From the NCBI GenBank assembly GCA_030632035.1, contig DAOVJZ010000087.1:1-6547 (forward strand): 6,547 nt of DNA, given 5' to 3'. This DNA comes from Granulosicoccaceae bacterium (GTDB taxonomy: Bacteria > Pseudomonadota > Gammaproteobacteria > DAOVJZ01). The notes under the pieces are model-generated. The model was not told where the DNA came from. It did no database searches and worked only from the letters and a program-made list of their open reading frames with translations. This document shows, piece after piece, positions 1 through 6,446 of this stretch (the first letter of the stretch is position 1; each line of letters opens with the position of its first letter). The position numbers and the translations under genes are program-made.

Positions 1-1951
1 ATTGATTTTTTATTGTCATTTTTTCCAAGCGTTCAACAAGTATAGACAGATTGTTATAGTGAGGATTCATATACCTAGTCAAGGTCAAGTTCTCGGATAT
101 AGCAAGTCCTTTTCTGGCAACGTGCAGTGCTTCTTCATTTAAGCCTGCGCTCATCAGCCAGGTAGCCTGTAATGCCATCAGGTCCGGTTTTTGAACCATA
201 TTATTTGCCTTGTTGGAGTACAGCATGGTTTTCTCCAGATTACCTTGTTGGCTGGCAATGATTGCAAGGTGATAGTAAAGACTATAGGTAATATTTTTCC
301 ACTTTATGCTGGCATCTTCTCTTCTGGTGTTTGGGTTTTTCAATAAATGATTAATGATCTTTTCTATGTCCTGAATTGTTATGGGAATATCCTTGCCCTT
401 GATAATCGGTTTATATAAATAAGTAACAATATCAGCGACAGTGTTACTGTGTGTGTAGTCAGAAGGTATACTTGATAGGGCTTTTTCCACATCACCTGGT
501 GTAAATTTATTGTGTGAGATATTTAGAAGGAGTAGAAGTAAGGGTGGATCTGGACGAAGTGGCCAGTCATTTTGCGCCTGTATTACAACTTTGCGTGCTG
601 CATCATAGTCTCCAATGTTATGAAGCACGCCAGATACAGTAACTGCGGTTCTGATTGATTTGGGGTTATCGGCATACCAACTGCTGAGTAACTTTGCTTT
701 GCTTTCCCATATAGAGGTATTCATATGTGCGACAAATGCAATAAGTAGAATAAAGCTGCCAGCAAACATGATAGAAATAGGTGTTTTGTCTTTGAATATT
801 TGATTCCCTGCAATAACCAAGGCAAAGAGTATACTGAAAGAGGGTATGTAGTTTCTGTGTTCATAATATAGCTCTAGACCAATAACTGTGCTTTCCAGAG
901 TATGACCAGCTAGAAACCAGGCAATGGCAAAAGTAAGCAGGGGCCACTGATGGCGTTTAAGAGCTACAGCAATAATTCCCAAAAGAATAGCAAGTATTGC
1001 TATAAGAGTGGAGATAGGGGCAAGCAGGGAATGGGATATTGTATAGTTATCATGAAATAGGCTACTGGTGCTAGTCTTAGGTATTATAATCTTAGCGATA
1101 TAGTCAAATAAAATTCGACTCTCTGTCATCAAGCGTTCAACAGGGGTATAGGTAAGTGCATCATACCAGGAGAAAACTTTTTCATCAGCCTTGATGGTAA
1201 GTCCTATTATTACAAGTAGTATAGGAATAATAATAAAAAAAATACTCCATTTGGCTACAATTTTTTTCTCTCTCAGTTTATTGAATAATGTGAGTTCAAC
1301 GGCAGCAATAAGTAATGGGAGAAGGATACCTGTTTGTTTGCTAAGGAACGCCAACGGCATGAATACCAGTATGGCGCTGCTCATATAAATGAGGCCTTTG
1401 GTAACCTTTTCCTTGACGATTAACTCGCGTCCATATGTATAGATAATGAGTCCGGAAAGAACAAATGTCCCGCTCAGTAGAGTCATTCGTTGGACGATGT
1501 AAGCTACCGCATTAACATGTATAGGATGTAACGCCCAGATTAAAGCAATAATACTTGCAAGGGTTATTGTTTTTTTGTTGGAAATTTCTGGATATGCAAG
1601 CAGGATCAGCCTGAAACTTAACCACCAAACCAGAATAGCATTGAGGGCATGAATAGAGATGTTCGTTAAACGAAAACTTTCAGGATTACTTGGCCATGCA
1701 TTATCATTGATATAAAAAGACAAGAAGCTTAATGGACGCTCTATGAGCGAAGTGCCGCCAGATGTAATATAGATGAGAACTTGTTGTAGTTTTTCCAGGT
1801 GAGAATGTGATGCAATATGCTTAATATTTTGTTCATCATCAAATATGAAGGGGCCGGGCAGTGATGGCCAATAAATGATAAAGACAGCGAGGACAATACT
1901 ACATAGGGCTATACCCACAACCAAGGGGTTTAATAATTTATTTGTATTCAT
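1..1951 (-). CDS. Polytopic GT-C-like membrane glycosyltransferase with TPR-like C-terminus, probable pilin glycosylation enzyme (partial, 3' end outside window)
   Basis: The frame is open for 650 codons from ATG at 1951 to the window edge, so the C-terminus is missing. Residues 9-29 form a first membrane helix followed by an exposed loop with FDDEQNI (D38, D39), the usual place for the catalytic acid of GT-C enzymes that use lipid-linked sugars. Further conserved-looking blocks are ERPL (71-74), LHPIHVNAVAYIVQR (141-155), LSKQTG (203-208) and YYEHRNYIP (362-370). This pattern resembles the eukaryotic TMTC O-mannosyltransferases and bacterial TPR/GT-C relatives. About eleven hydrophobic segments end near residue 410. 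The remaining part is soluble and helical, with TPR-like stretches around 437-460 and 556-620, probably periplasmic. The ATG shares one base with the stop of the preceding pilin (TAATG), and no Shine-Dalgarno is visible, so translation is probably coupled. Context suggests it glycosylates that pilin, as TfpW or TfpO do in other bacteria. The sugar and acceptor residue cannot be read from sequence. A Wzy/PglL-type ligase is a less likely alternative. Confidence 0.8.
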   Translation of the reverse strand, partial: MNTNKLLNPLVVGIALCSIVLAVFIIYWPSLPGPFIFDDEQNIKHIASHSHLEKLQQVLIYITSGGTSLIERPLSFLSFYINDNAWPSNPESFRLTNISIHALNAILVWWLSFRLILLAYPEISNKKTITLASIIALIWALHPIHVNAVAYIVQRMTLLSGTFVLSGLIIYTYGRELIVKEKVTKGLIYMSSAILVFMPLAFLSKQTGILLPLLIAAVELTLFNKLREKKIVAKWSIFFIIIPILLVIIGLTIKADEKVFSWYDALTYTPVERLMTESRILFDYIAKIIIPKTSTSSLFHDNYTISHSLLAPISTLIAILAILLGIIAVALKRHQWPLLTFAIAWFLAGHTLESTVIGLELYYEHRNYIPSFSILFALVIAGNQIFKDKTPISIMFAGSFILLIAFVAHMNTSIWESKAKLLSSWYADNPKSIRTAVTVSGVLHNIGDYDAARKVVIQAQNDWPLRPDPPLLLLLLNISHNKFTPGDVEKALSSIPSDYTHSNTVADIVTYLYKPIIKGKDIPITIQDIEKIINHLLKNPNTRREDASIKWKNITYSLYYHLAIIASQQGNLEKTMLYSNKANNMVQKPDLMALQATWLMSAGLNEEALHVARKGLAISENLTLTRYMNPHYNNLSILVERLEKMTIKNQ

Positions 1952-2379
1952 TATCGGCAATTGGTCGGACGGAATTTGCCAGGGAGTGCGCCCCCAGTAC
2001 AATCCCATGAGAGACTACCATTGTTATCGTTGGCTGTCAGTATCAAGGTATTGTTCGGTGCTGCTGAAATCGTGTTATGGAAGCTAATAGTAATCGTGTT
2101 GTTGGTTACATCTACACTGGTAATTTTGTTGCTGCTGATAGAGCTTGGTTCTACAAGGCCGGCAGCGGTATTATCAGCTGGCCAGTTACCTTCGCTGGAG
2201 TAGTAGTCCCATACGCTATTTTTGGCAGCTGATGCGAGACTTAGTCCCTCTGCAACATAAGTGCGTTTGGTGTAATCTTGATAAGCTGGGATGGCGATGG
2301 CTGCCAGAATACCGATGATTGCCACGACGATCATGAGTTCGATCAATGTAAAACCTTTATATGATGGGTTGTGTGACAT
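1951..2379 (-). CDS. Second type IV pilin (PilA-like), coupled to the glycosyltransferase-like gene
   Basis: This is a 142-residue prepilin. The leader MSHNPSYKG is followed by FTLIEL, giving prepilin peptidase cleavage between G9 and F10, with Glu at mature position 5, and a mature protein of 133 residues. The hydrophobic helix IVVAIIGILAAIAIPAYQDYTKR is the standard assembly stalk of type IVa pilins. C127 and C141 would close the C-terminal disulfide loop, and the chain ends in Arg. The head differs strongly from the neighbouring pilin: about a third of residues 76-122 are Ser or Thr, with many Asn, which suits an O-glycosylated surface. The gene starts about 33 nt after a strong terminator and has no good Shine-Dalgarno (only CAAG-like bases), so expression is probably low and dependent on readthrough. 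Its TAA overlaps the ATG of the next gene. It could be an alternative major pilin, a minor pilin or a dedicated glycoprotein subunit. Pilin identity is certain; role is inference. Confidence 0.93.
   Translation of the reverse strand: MSHNPSYKGFTLIELMIVVAIIGILAAIAIPAYQDYTKRTYVAEGLSLASAAKNSVWDYYSSEGNWPADNTAAGLVEPSSISSNKITSVDVTNNTITISFHNTISAAPNNTLILTANDNNGSLSWDCTGGALPGKFRPTNCR
2327..2357. repeat. 31-bp direct repeat, copy in second pilin
   Basis: These 31 bases are identical to 2824-2854. They encode the GFTLIELMIV core of the prepilin cleavage region. A second shared block follows directly downstream in both genes (the part encoding IIGILAAIA), while the head-domain coding sequences are clearly diverged. 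This points to gene duplication, with the conserved 5' end kept by selection or gene conversion. Confidence 0.85.
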
Positions 2380-2412
2380 AATCTTGAATTCTGGGGAGCA
2401 AACGTTTGATTA

Positions 2413-2444
2413 AAAAAAGGCCCGCTGAAAAGCGGGCCTTTTTT
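2413..2444 (-). terminator. Rho-independent terminator after pilA, possible attenuator for the second pilin
   Basis: A perfect 14-bp inverted repeat: arm 2413-2426 (six A then GGCCCGCT) pairs with 2431-2444 (AGCGGGCC then six T) around a 4-nt loop. The GC-rich core flanked by A and T runs makes it functional in principle on both strands. On the minus strand it lies 7 nt after the pilA stop and about 33 nt before the start of the second pilin. No convincing promoter fits in that gap, so the downstream pilin and glycosyltransferase-like gene probably rely on readthrough. Confidence 0.92.
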
Positions 2445-2450
2445 ATCATT

Positions 2451-2870
2451 TTAACGACAGGCTGATGGGAGATATTTGTTATCTACATCACCTGTGTTAC
2501 AGGTCCAGGTAATACCACCACCGGCATCAGTTGGTACAAGAATAAGAGTCTTGCCAGTGTCCACCTTGTTATTATAGGTAACTGTGATACTGCCGCTTCC
2601 ACTAACTTTGACTTTTTGCACAGCATTACCTGTGATGGTATTTGATTCTGACAGACCGGCCAGCGTATTTGTGCCCGGCCAAGTACCTTCTGAAGCATAG
2701 TATTCAGCAACGGCAGTTTTAGCTGCGCCTGCCAGACTCATGCCTTCAGAAACGTGTGTACGCTTTGTGTAATCCTGATAAGCCGGAATCGCAATGGCTG
2801 CCAGAATACCGATGATCGCAACTACGATCATGAGTTCGATCAATGTAAAACCTTGTTGTACTTTTTTCAT
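2451..2870 (-). CDS. pilA: Major type IV pilin precursor PilA
   Basis: This is a 139-residue prepilin, the structural subunit of type IVa pili used for twitching, adhesion and DNA uptake. The leader MKKVQQG is cleaved before F8. Glu is at mature position 5, and residues 8-38 form the hydrophobic assembly helix. The mature length is 132 residues, normal for short type IVa pilins. C124 and C138 bracket a 13-residue C-terminal loop, as in Pseudomonas-type pilins, and the protein ends in Arg rather than in the Ser modified by TfpO. The start is supported by a strong Shine-Dalgarno (GGAGA at 2881-2877) and a sigma-54 promoter about 70 nt upstream. The gene lies directly downstream of the pilSR genes that should control it and ends at a strong terminator. 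These signals, compared with the weak ones of the second pilin, mark it as the likely major subunit. Confidence 0.95.
   Translation of the reverse strand: MKKVQQGFTLIELMIVVAIIGILAAIAIPAYQDYTKRTHVSEGMSLAGAAKTAVAEYYASEGTWPGTNTLAGLSESNTITGNAVQKVKVSGSGSITVTYNNKVDTGKTLILVPTDAGGGITWTCNTGDVDNKYLPSACR
2824..2854. repeat. 31-bp direct repeat, copy in pilA
   Basis: Identical to 2327-2357 in the second pilin and located over the codons for the prepilin peptidase site and first part of the stalk. The two copies are 497 bp apart in the same orientation, so recombination between them could in principle delete the terminator and fuse one pilin head to the other's promoter. That consequence is inference. 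Confidence 0.85.
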
Positions 2871-2876
2871 GATGTT

Positions 2877-2881
2877 TCTCC
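2877..2881 (-). promoter_or_regulatory. Strong ribosome binding site of pilA
   Basis: GGAGA on the minus strand, 6 nt before the ATG at 2870. It fixes the pilA start and contrasts with the absence of any comparable site before the second pilin. Confidence 0.8.
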
Positions 2882-2951
2882 AGTTATTAAATTTTGAGCT
2901 TTTCAGATTCAGGGTTTAATCCCAAAACTTGATATTGCCTGCCCTTGCTTT

Positions 2952-2967
2952 TGCATGATTCATGCCA
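2952..2967 (-). promoter_or_regulatory. Sigma-54 (-24/-12) promoter of pilA
   Basis: Minus-strand TGGCATGAATCATGCA matches the RpoN consensus TGGCACG-N4-TTGCW at all but two of the specified positions, with the invariant GG and GC exactly 10 bases apart. Transcription should start near 2941, giving a leader of about 70 nt before the pilA ATG. The pairing of a sigma-54 promoter with an adjacent PilR-type sigma-54 activator is the known arrangement for pilA in Pseudomonas, so direct PilR control is strongly suggested. Confidence 0.9.
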
Positions 2968-2975
2968 GAGTTTAG

Positions 2976-2994
2976 GACAGCGTTAAGACATGTC
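2976..2994 (-). promoter_or_regulatory. Candidate TGTC half-sites upstream of the pilA promoter
   Basis: The minus strand reads GACATGTC (2994-2987, a perfect 8-bp palindrome) then, 11 bp on, CTGTC (2980-2976). PilR of Pseudomonas aeruginosa is known to bind repeated (C/G)TGTC elements. One helical turn between the two TGTC units fits tandem binding, but they lie at about -35 to -53, closer than the usual enhancer distance for sigma-54 activators, so this is tentative. Confidence 0.3.
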
Positions 2995-3124
2995 CATTTT
3001 CCTGCATTTAGCCCATTACAACGTGAACCTGTTCTCAGTATCGGAAGGGTTTGGATGGTTCTTGAGTTATTTTAGGTAGGATTTTAAGCTTTATTCACAG
3101 GCTTTTTATGACATTGTTTGTTAG

Positions 3125-3147
3125 AAAGTGACAATTTTTGTCACTTT
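3125..3147. promoter_or_regulatory. 10-bp inverted repeat between pilR and pilA: weak terminator or activator site
   Basis: Arms 3125-3134 and 3138-3147 (AAAGTGACAA and its complement) are perfectly paired around three T. The dyad starts 11 nt after the pilR stop, but the stem is AT-rich and is not followed by a proper U-run on the minus strand, so it would be a poor terminator. Each arm contains a TGTCA unit, and the centre lies about 195 bp upstream of the predicted pilA start, so an upstream activator site is a fair alternative. The rest of 2871-3158 beyond this dyad, the TGTC sites and the promoter shows no coding potential. Confidence 0.45.
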
Positions 3148-3158
3148 AATCACTATCT

Positions 3159-4490
3159 TTAGTCAATTCCCAGTTTCTTTAATCGATAGCGTAATGAACG
3201 ATAACTCATCCCCAATAATTCAGCGGCCTTGGTGCGATTATATTTTGTTTCTTCCAGTGCTTTTATAATGCGTTCTTTTTCAATGTTATCCAGTTGGGAG
3301 TCCAGCGGCTTTTCAGTATCTGTTATTTGTTGCGCCTCTGCATTACTGTTTACAGGCAGTTGCAGATCATCTGCTGATATCTGGTTGTTATCACACAGTG
3401 TCATGGCGCGTTCGAGGATATTTTCCAGTTCACGTACATTGCCGGGAAAGTTGTAGCTCTTCAGAGCGGAGATGGCTTCTTCTGAAAGAGTCAGTATTTC
3501 ACCCTCTGTGTCTTGCCCTAATAATTCAAGAAAATGTTTGGCCAGTAGCGCGATGTCTTCCGTATGTTCACGCAGGGCAGGAATATGAAGCTCAATTACA
3601 TTCAGGCGATAAAACAGATCTTGCCGGAAATCACCCTTATCGACCAGTTGCTTCAGGTTTTTGTGTGTTGCACTCAGGATACGAATATCAACGGGGATTT
3701 CTTTTTCATGACCAACGGGGCGAATTTTCTTTTCCTGAATTGCACGTAATAATTTTACTTGCATATGCAGTGGCAAGTCGGCGATCTCGTCCAGAAATAA
3801 AGTGCCGCCATCGGCGGCCTTGAATAGGCCATCCTTGTCACTGGTTGCACCAGTGAAACTTCCTTTTTTATGACCAAACAATTCACTTTCAATCAGATTT
3901 TCCGGAATGGCACCACAGTTAACAGGAATAAAGGCGTTATCACTACGAGCCCCTTTCTCGTGGATCATCCGTGCCGCAAGTTCCTTGCCACTTCCTGAGC
4001 CACCACTGATATAAACAGGTGCCTGACTACGTGCCAGCTTGTCAATTTGTTTACGTACCTTTTCAATAGCAGAAGAGTTACCGAGTAAAGCAGGCGAGTC
4101 GGTTGTTGCTTTATCTGGCTTGTTGGCTAGTTTGAGCGCAGTCGTTACCAGATTGCGCAGTACATTAATATCAACCGGTTTGGAAACAAAATCAAATGCA
4201 CCAGATTTGAGTGCCTTGATTGCTGTATCCATATTCCCATGTGCGGTAAACATGGCAATTGGAATTTCCGGGTGTTGTTGTTGCAGGAATGTGATTAGTT
4301 CAATACCATCACCATCAGGCAGTTTCATGTCTGTCAGGCATAAATCAAAACCACCTTTGGTGATCGCCTGTTTGGCCTCAGCCAGTGTCCCTGCCGTGAT
4401 GCTATTAATATCCATGCGTGAGAGCGTAACATCCAGTAATTCCAGAATGTCAGGTTCGTCATCAATAATGAGTGCAGTGTATGAGCTCAT
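3159..4490 (-). CDS. pilR: Sigma-54-dependent response regulator PilR
   Basis: This 443-residue NtrC-family activator has full family length and all three domains. The receiver (1-120) has D10, D11, phosphoacceptor D54, T82 and K104. The AAA+ domain (about 135-375) has Walker A GGSGSGKE (163-170), the sigma-54 contact loop GSFTGA (210-215), Walker B LFLDE (D234, E235), arginine-finger segment FRQDLFYR (R289, R295) and sensor II PGNVRELEN (R353). The Fis-type helix-turn-helix is at 404-443 (NRTKAAELLGMSYRSLRYRLKKLG). All catalytic residues are intact. The loop reads GSFTGA rather than the commoner GAFTGA. The ATG overlaps the pilS stop by 4 nt (ATGA), so the pair is co-translated. The protein should be phosphorylated by PilS and drive the sigma-54 promoter of pilA just downstream. 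Position next to pilA supports PilR over other NtrC paralogues. Confidence 0.95.
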   Translation of the reverse strand: MSSYTALIIDDEPDILELLDVTLSRMDINSITAGTLAEAKQAITKGGFDLCLTDMKLPDGDGIELITFLQQQHPEIPIAMFTAHGNMDTAIKALKSGAFDFVSKPVDINVLRNLVTTALKLANKPDKATTDSPALLGNSSAIEKVRKQIDKLARSQAPVYISGGSGSGKELAARMIHEKGARSDNAFIPVNCGAIPENLIESELFGHKKGSFTGATSDKDGLFKAADGGTLFLDEIADLPLHMQVKLLRAIQEKKIRPVGHEKEIPVDIRILSATHKNLKQLVDKGDFRQDLFYRLNVIELHIPALREHTEDIALLAKHFLELLGQDTEGEILTLSEEAISALKSYNFPGNVRELENILERAMTLCDNNQISADDLQLPVNSNAEAQQITDTEKPLDSQLDNIEKERIIKALEETKYNRTKAAELLGMSYRSLRYRLKKLGID

Positions 4491-6097
4491 GATTGTTTTC
4501 TTCTTGGGTCAGCAAATGTAATCCTGAAACAGGCGCCTTTATTTTCTTCCTGAATCAGATCCAGTCTGGCCTGATTGGTTTCACACAATTCACGCGCTAT
4601 ATACAGGCCCAGTCCCGTGCCTTTTGATTCGGTTGTAAAGAAAGGTTCAAATATCTGATTAACGTTAGCAGGGTCAATACCCGAGCCATGATCCATGATA
4701 TCAAGAAATGGATGTTCTGTTTCTGGATCAATATCGGCATGAATTTCCAGTTTAGGATTGTCGGGATAATCTGCGCTATGTCGCAGACCATTCTGGCACA
4801 GGTTCCACAGGATTTGATGCAAGTGTTCCGGATCAAAACGCACTTCAATTTCATCATTGAGTGTTAGCTGAATTTCTTCATCGGCAATATGGGTTGTCAG
4901 GACAAACTCGGACAGGAATTCCTGTAGCCATGGTTTGATATTGAATAATTCAGGTTGAGCCCGATCCTGGCGACTCAGTTGCAAGACATTTTCAATAATC
5001 GCATTCATACGTTTGGCATGGTCGCGAATAATTTCTGTCAGGCGCTTGTCTTTTTCATCAATACCAGGTGATTCTTCCAGTAACTGGCCGGCATGACTAA
5101 TGGCTGATAATGGATTACGAATCTCATGTGCAATACTGGCTGTTAGTCGTCCCAGTGATGCCAGTTTTAACTGGTGCACCTGTTGAGTCATGGCGGCGGC
5201 ATCTTCAAGAAATATCAGAGTACCTTGCTCGGATGAACTTTTTAGCCGTGCAAAGCGGGGAATAATGGAAGCAATGTTTTCTGTAGATTGAATAATAGTT
5301 GATTCTCTTTCAGGATTTATTTGCCATTGTTTTAATTGTGCATGAATTTGTGGGGCAATATCTTCAAGCAATGGCTGGGTTTGAATGTCGAACATGCCTA
5401 GAAGTACCTTTGCCGAGACATTTCCCAGTCGAATCTTATTCTCATTATCGACAACCAGAATACCGGATTGCATACGTTGAATAATGTGCTCATTCAGTTC
5501 AGCAAGACTGGCCAGATCGATGCCACGTTTTGCGGCAAGTGCTTCAGATTTTCTGACACGGTCAGCCAGTGCATGGGAAAGAATAGCTGTTGCAAAAAAT
5601 GCGGCTCCCAGCATACCGGTACGTGAGTAATAAGTAGCTTCGAATACACTATTGAGTTGGGAATAAAATTGTTCAAATAGAAGTGATAGTGTTGCAACCG
5701 CCGCGAAGAAATAGGCAGTGATACCAGGAAGCAATAAACTACCGCCGGCAATAACAACAAGCAGTAATAGACCAACACCACTATCAGGACCACTGGCATG
5801 GAACATGAGTGTAATGGCAATAATATCTATCAAGACCTGACCATAGGTCTGTAATGTGTAACCGGGTTTACGGTTGTAATTAGTTATAAGAAAAATAATA
5901 GAGAGAGAAAAATAGAAATAAATAATGGTTTGAAATAATTGCGGGTCATTTTTTCCGAAAGGTGCTGGCAATAGATCAGCATGAATAAAAATCAGGATTA
6001 AACCGCTCAACGCTAACCGGTAATAATTGAAAAATTCCAGCGCACGCCACGGTGTTTTTTCAGACGGTTCGGTTGTGTCCTGATGGGGTTCTGACAT
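4487..6097 (-). CDS. pilS: Membrane sensor histidine kinase PilS
   Basis: This is a 536-residue sensor kinase of the inner membrane. The N-terminal half has about six hydrophobic segments (roughly 27-41, 56-73, 86-100, 107-123, 125-142 and 160-178) with very short connecting loops. That is typical of PilS, which senses from within the membrane rather than through a large periplasmic domain. A PAS-like region spans about 200-300 (ILVVDNENKIRLGN at 213-226). The HisKA domain has the phosphoacceptor H324 in SIAHEIRNP. The ATPase has N436 in NLCQNGLRHS, the G1 box DHGSGID (469-475), an F box FEPFFTT (483-489) and the G2 box GTGLGL (493-498), all intact. In Pseudomonas, PilS is reported to monitor the pilin pool in the membrane; having two pilins here could complicate that signal. 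Translation begins 2 nt after the stop of the upstream small gene and overlaps pilR, so the three form one operon. Confidence 0.94.
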   Translation of the reverse strand: MSEPHQDTTEPSEKTPWRALEFFNYYRLALSGLILIFIHADLLPAPFGKNDPQLFQTIIYFYFSLSIIFLITNYNRKPGYTLQTYGQVLIDIIAITLMFHASGPDSGVGLLLLVVIAGGSLLLPGITAYFFAAVATLSLLFEQFYSQLNSVFEATYYSRTGMLGAAFFATAILSHALADRVRKSEALAAKRGIDLASLAELNEHIIQRMQSGILVVDNENKIRLGNVSAKVLLGMFDIQTQPLLEDIAPQIHAQLKQWQINPERESTIIQSTENIASIIPRFARLKSSSEQGTLIFLEDAAAMTQQVHQLKLASLGRLTASIAHEIRNPLSAISHAGQLLEESPGIDEKDKRLTEIIRDHAKRMNAIIENVLQLSRQDRAQPELFNIKPWLQEFLSEFVLTTHIADEEIQLTLNDEIEVRFDPEHLHQILWNLCQNGLRHSADYPDNPKLEIHADIDPETEHPFLDIMDHGSGIDPANVNQIFEPFFTTESKGTGLGLYIARELCETNQARLDLIQEENKGACFRITFADPRRKQS

Positions 6098-6099
6098 CG

Positions 6100-6327
6100 T
6101 TATCTAGTGTCATCCTCAAGGTGGGCCTGACTGCAATAGTAGTCGTTGTCTTTTTTAATTGCTTCAGATTCCGGGATATGTATCCCGCAATGTTTACATC
6201 GCACCATATCTCCATCAATCTGGCGTGTTTCCTGTTTTTGTGAGGAGCGGCCTTTGATAAAACGCTGATACAGGCGAAAAAGCAGCCAAATAACAAGTCC
6301 GAGAAGAATTAAACGAAAAAGCCCCAT
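6100..6327 (-). CDS. Small membrane-anchored Cys/His protein (PP0621-like), first gene of the pilSR operon
   Basis: This 75-residue protein has one N-terminal membrane helix (about 3-20), a basic stretch (22-35), and a short cytoplasmic tail carrying C44-x2-C47-x2-H50 and C65-x2-H68 (RCKHCGIH and YYCSQAH). The spacing suggests a small zinc-binding knuckle, similar to TRASH-like or zinc-ribbon folds. It resembles a small family I recall as PP0621, often seen beside pilS in gammaproteobacteria; its function is unknown to me. The start is supported by AAGG at 6338-6335, 7 nt before ATG. The stop is only 2 nt before the pilS ATG, so co-expression with the kinase is nearly certain. A regulatory or redox/metal-sensing role next to PilS is a guess. 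Alternative open frames over the same bases lack the Cys/His pattern. Confidence 0.88.
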   Translation of the reverse strand: MGLFRLILLGLVIWLLFRLYQRFIKGRSSQKQETRQIDGDMVRCKHCGIHIPESEAIKKDNDYYCSQAHLEDDTR

Positions 6328-6353
6328 ATTTAAACCTTATTATTTTTTTTGAA

Positions 6354-6388
6354 TGTACGATGATATAAGCATTATTGTACGGTTTCAT
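6354..6388 (-). promoter_or_regulatory. Candidate sigma-70 promoter of the pilSR operon, with TGTACG direct repeats
   Basis: Minus-strand ATGAAA (6388-6383) and TATCAT (6365-6360) lie 17 bp apart and match the -35 and -10 consensus at 4 and 5 of 6 positions. Transcription would start near 6353, about 25 nt before the start codon. Two TGTACG copies (6354-6359 and 6376-6381, 22 bp start to start) fall at the start site and in the spacer, which would suit an operator. Both readings rest on short motifs in AT-rich DNA. Confidence 0.4.
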
Positions 6389-6401
6389 AACCATATATAG
6401 T
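6375..6401 (+). promoter_or_regulatory. Possible sucC promoter
   Basis: TATAGT (6396-6401) is a good -10 match; the only upstream -35 candidate, TTGTAC (6375-6380), is weak and the 15-bp spacer is short. In many gammaproteobacteria sucCD is transcribed with upstream TCA-cycle genes, but here the adjacent gene is divergent, so sucC must have its own promoter within 6328-6446. Confidence 0.25.
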
Positions 6402-6446
6402 AATCTTTTTTGCGAAATCACAGTTAATAGACCAGAATATACGAAC

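Noticed and set aside
1191..1388. 65-codon plus-strand hydrophobic open frame
   Set aside because: Antisense to membrane segments of the glycosyltransferase-like gene, which is open through the whole region.
2399..2408. 10-bp palindrome CAAACGTTTG upstream of the second pilin
   Set aside because: Short and isolated, with no second copy or matched promoter; expected by chance.
2484..2710. 75-codon minus-strand frame inside pilA
   Set aside because: Out-of-frame shadow of pilA without start signals.
3398..3823. 141-codon plus-strand open frame
   Set aside because: It lies antisense inside the AAA+ domain of pilR, which is intact; the translation has no family features.
4039..4521. 160-codon plus-strand open frame
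   Set aside because: Antisense to the pilR receiver region and the end of pilS; an artefact of codon bias in the real genes.
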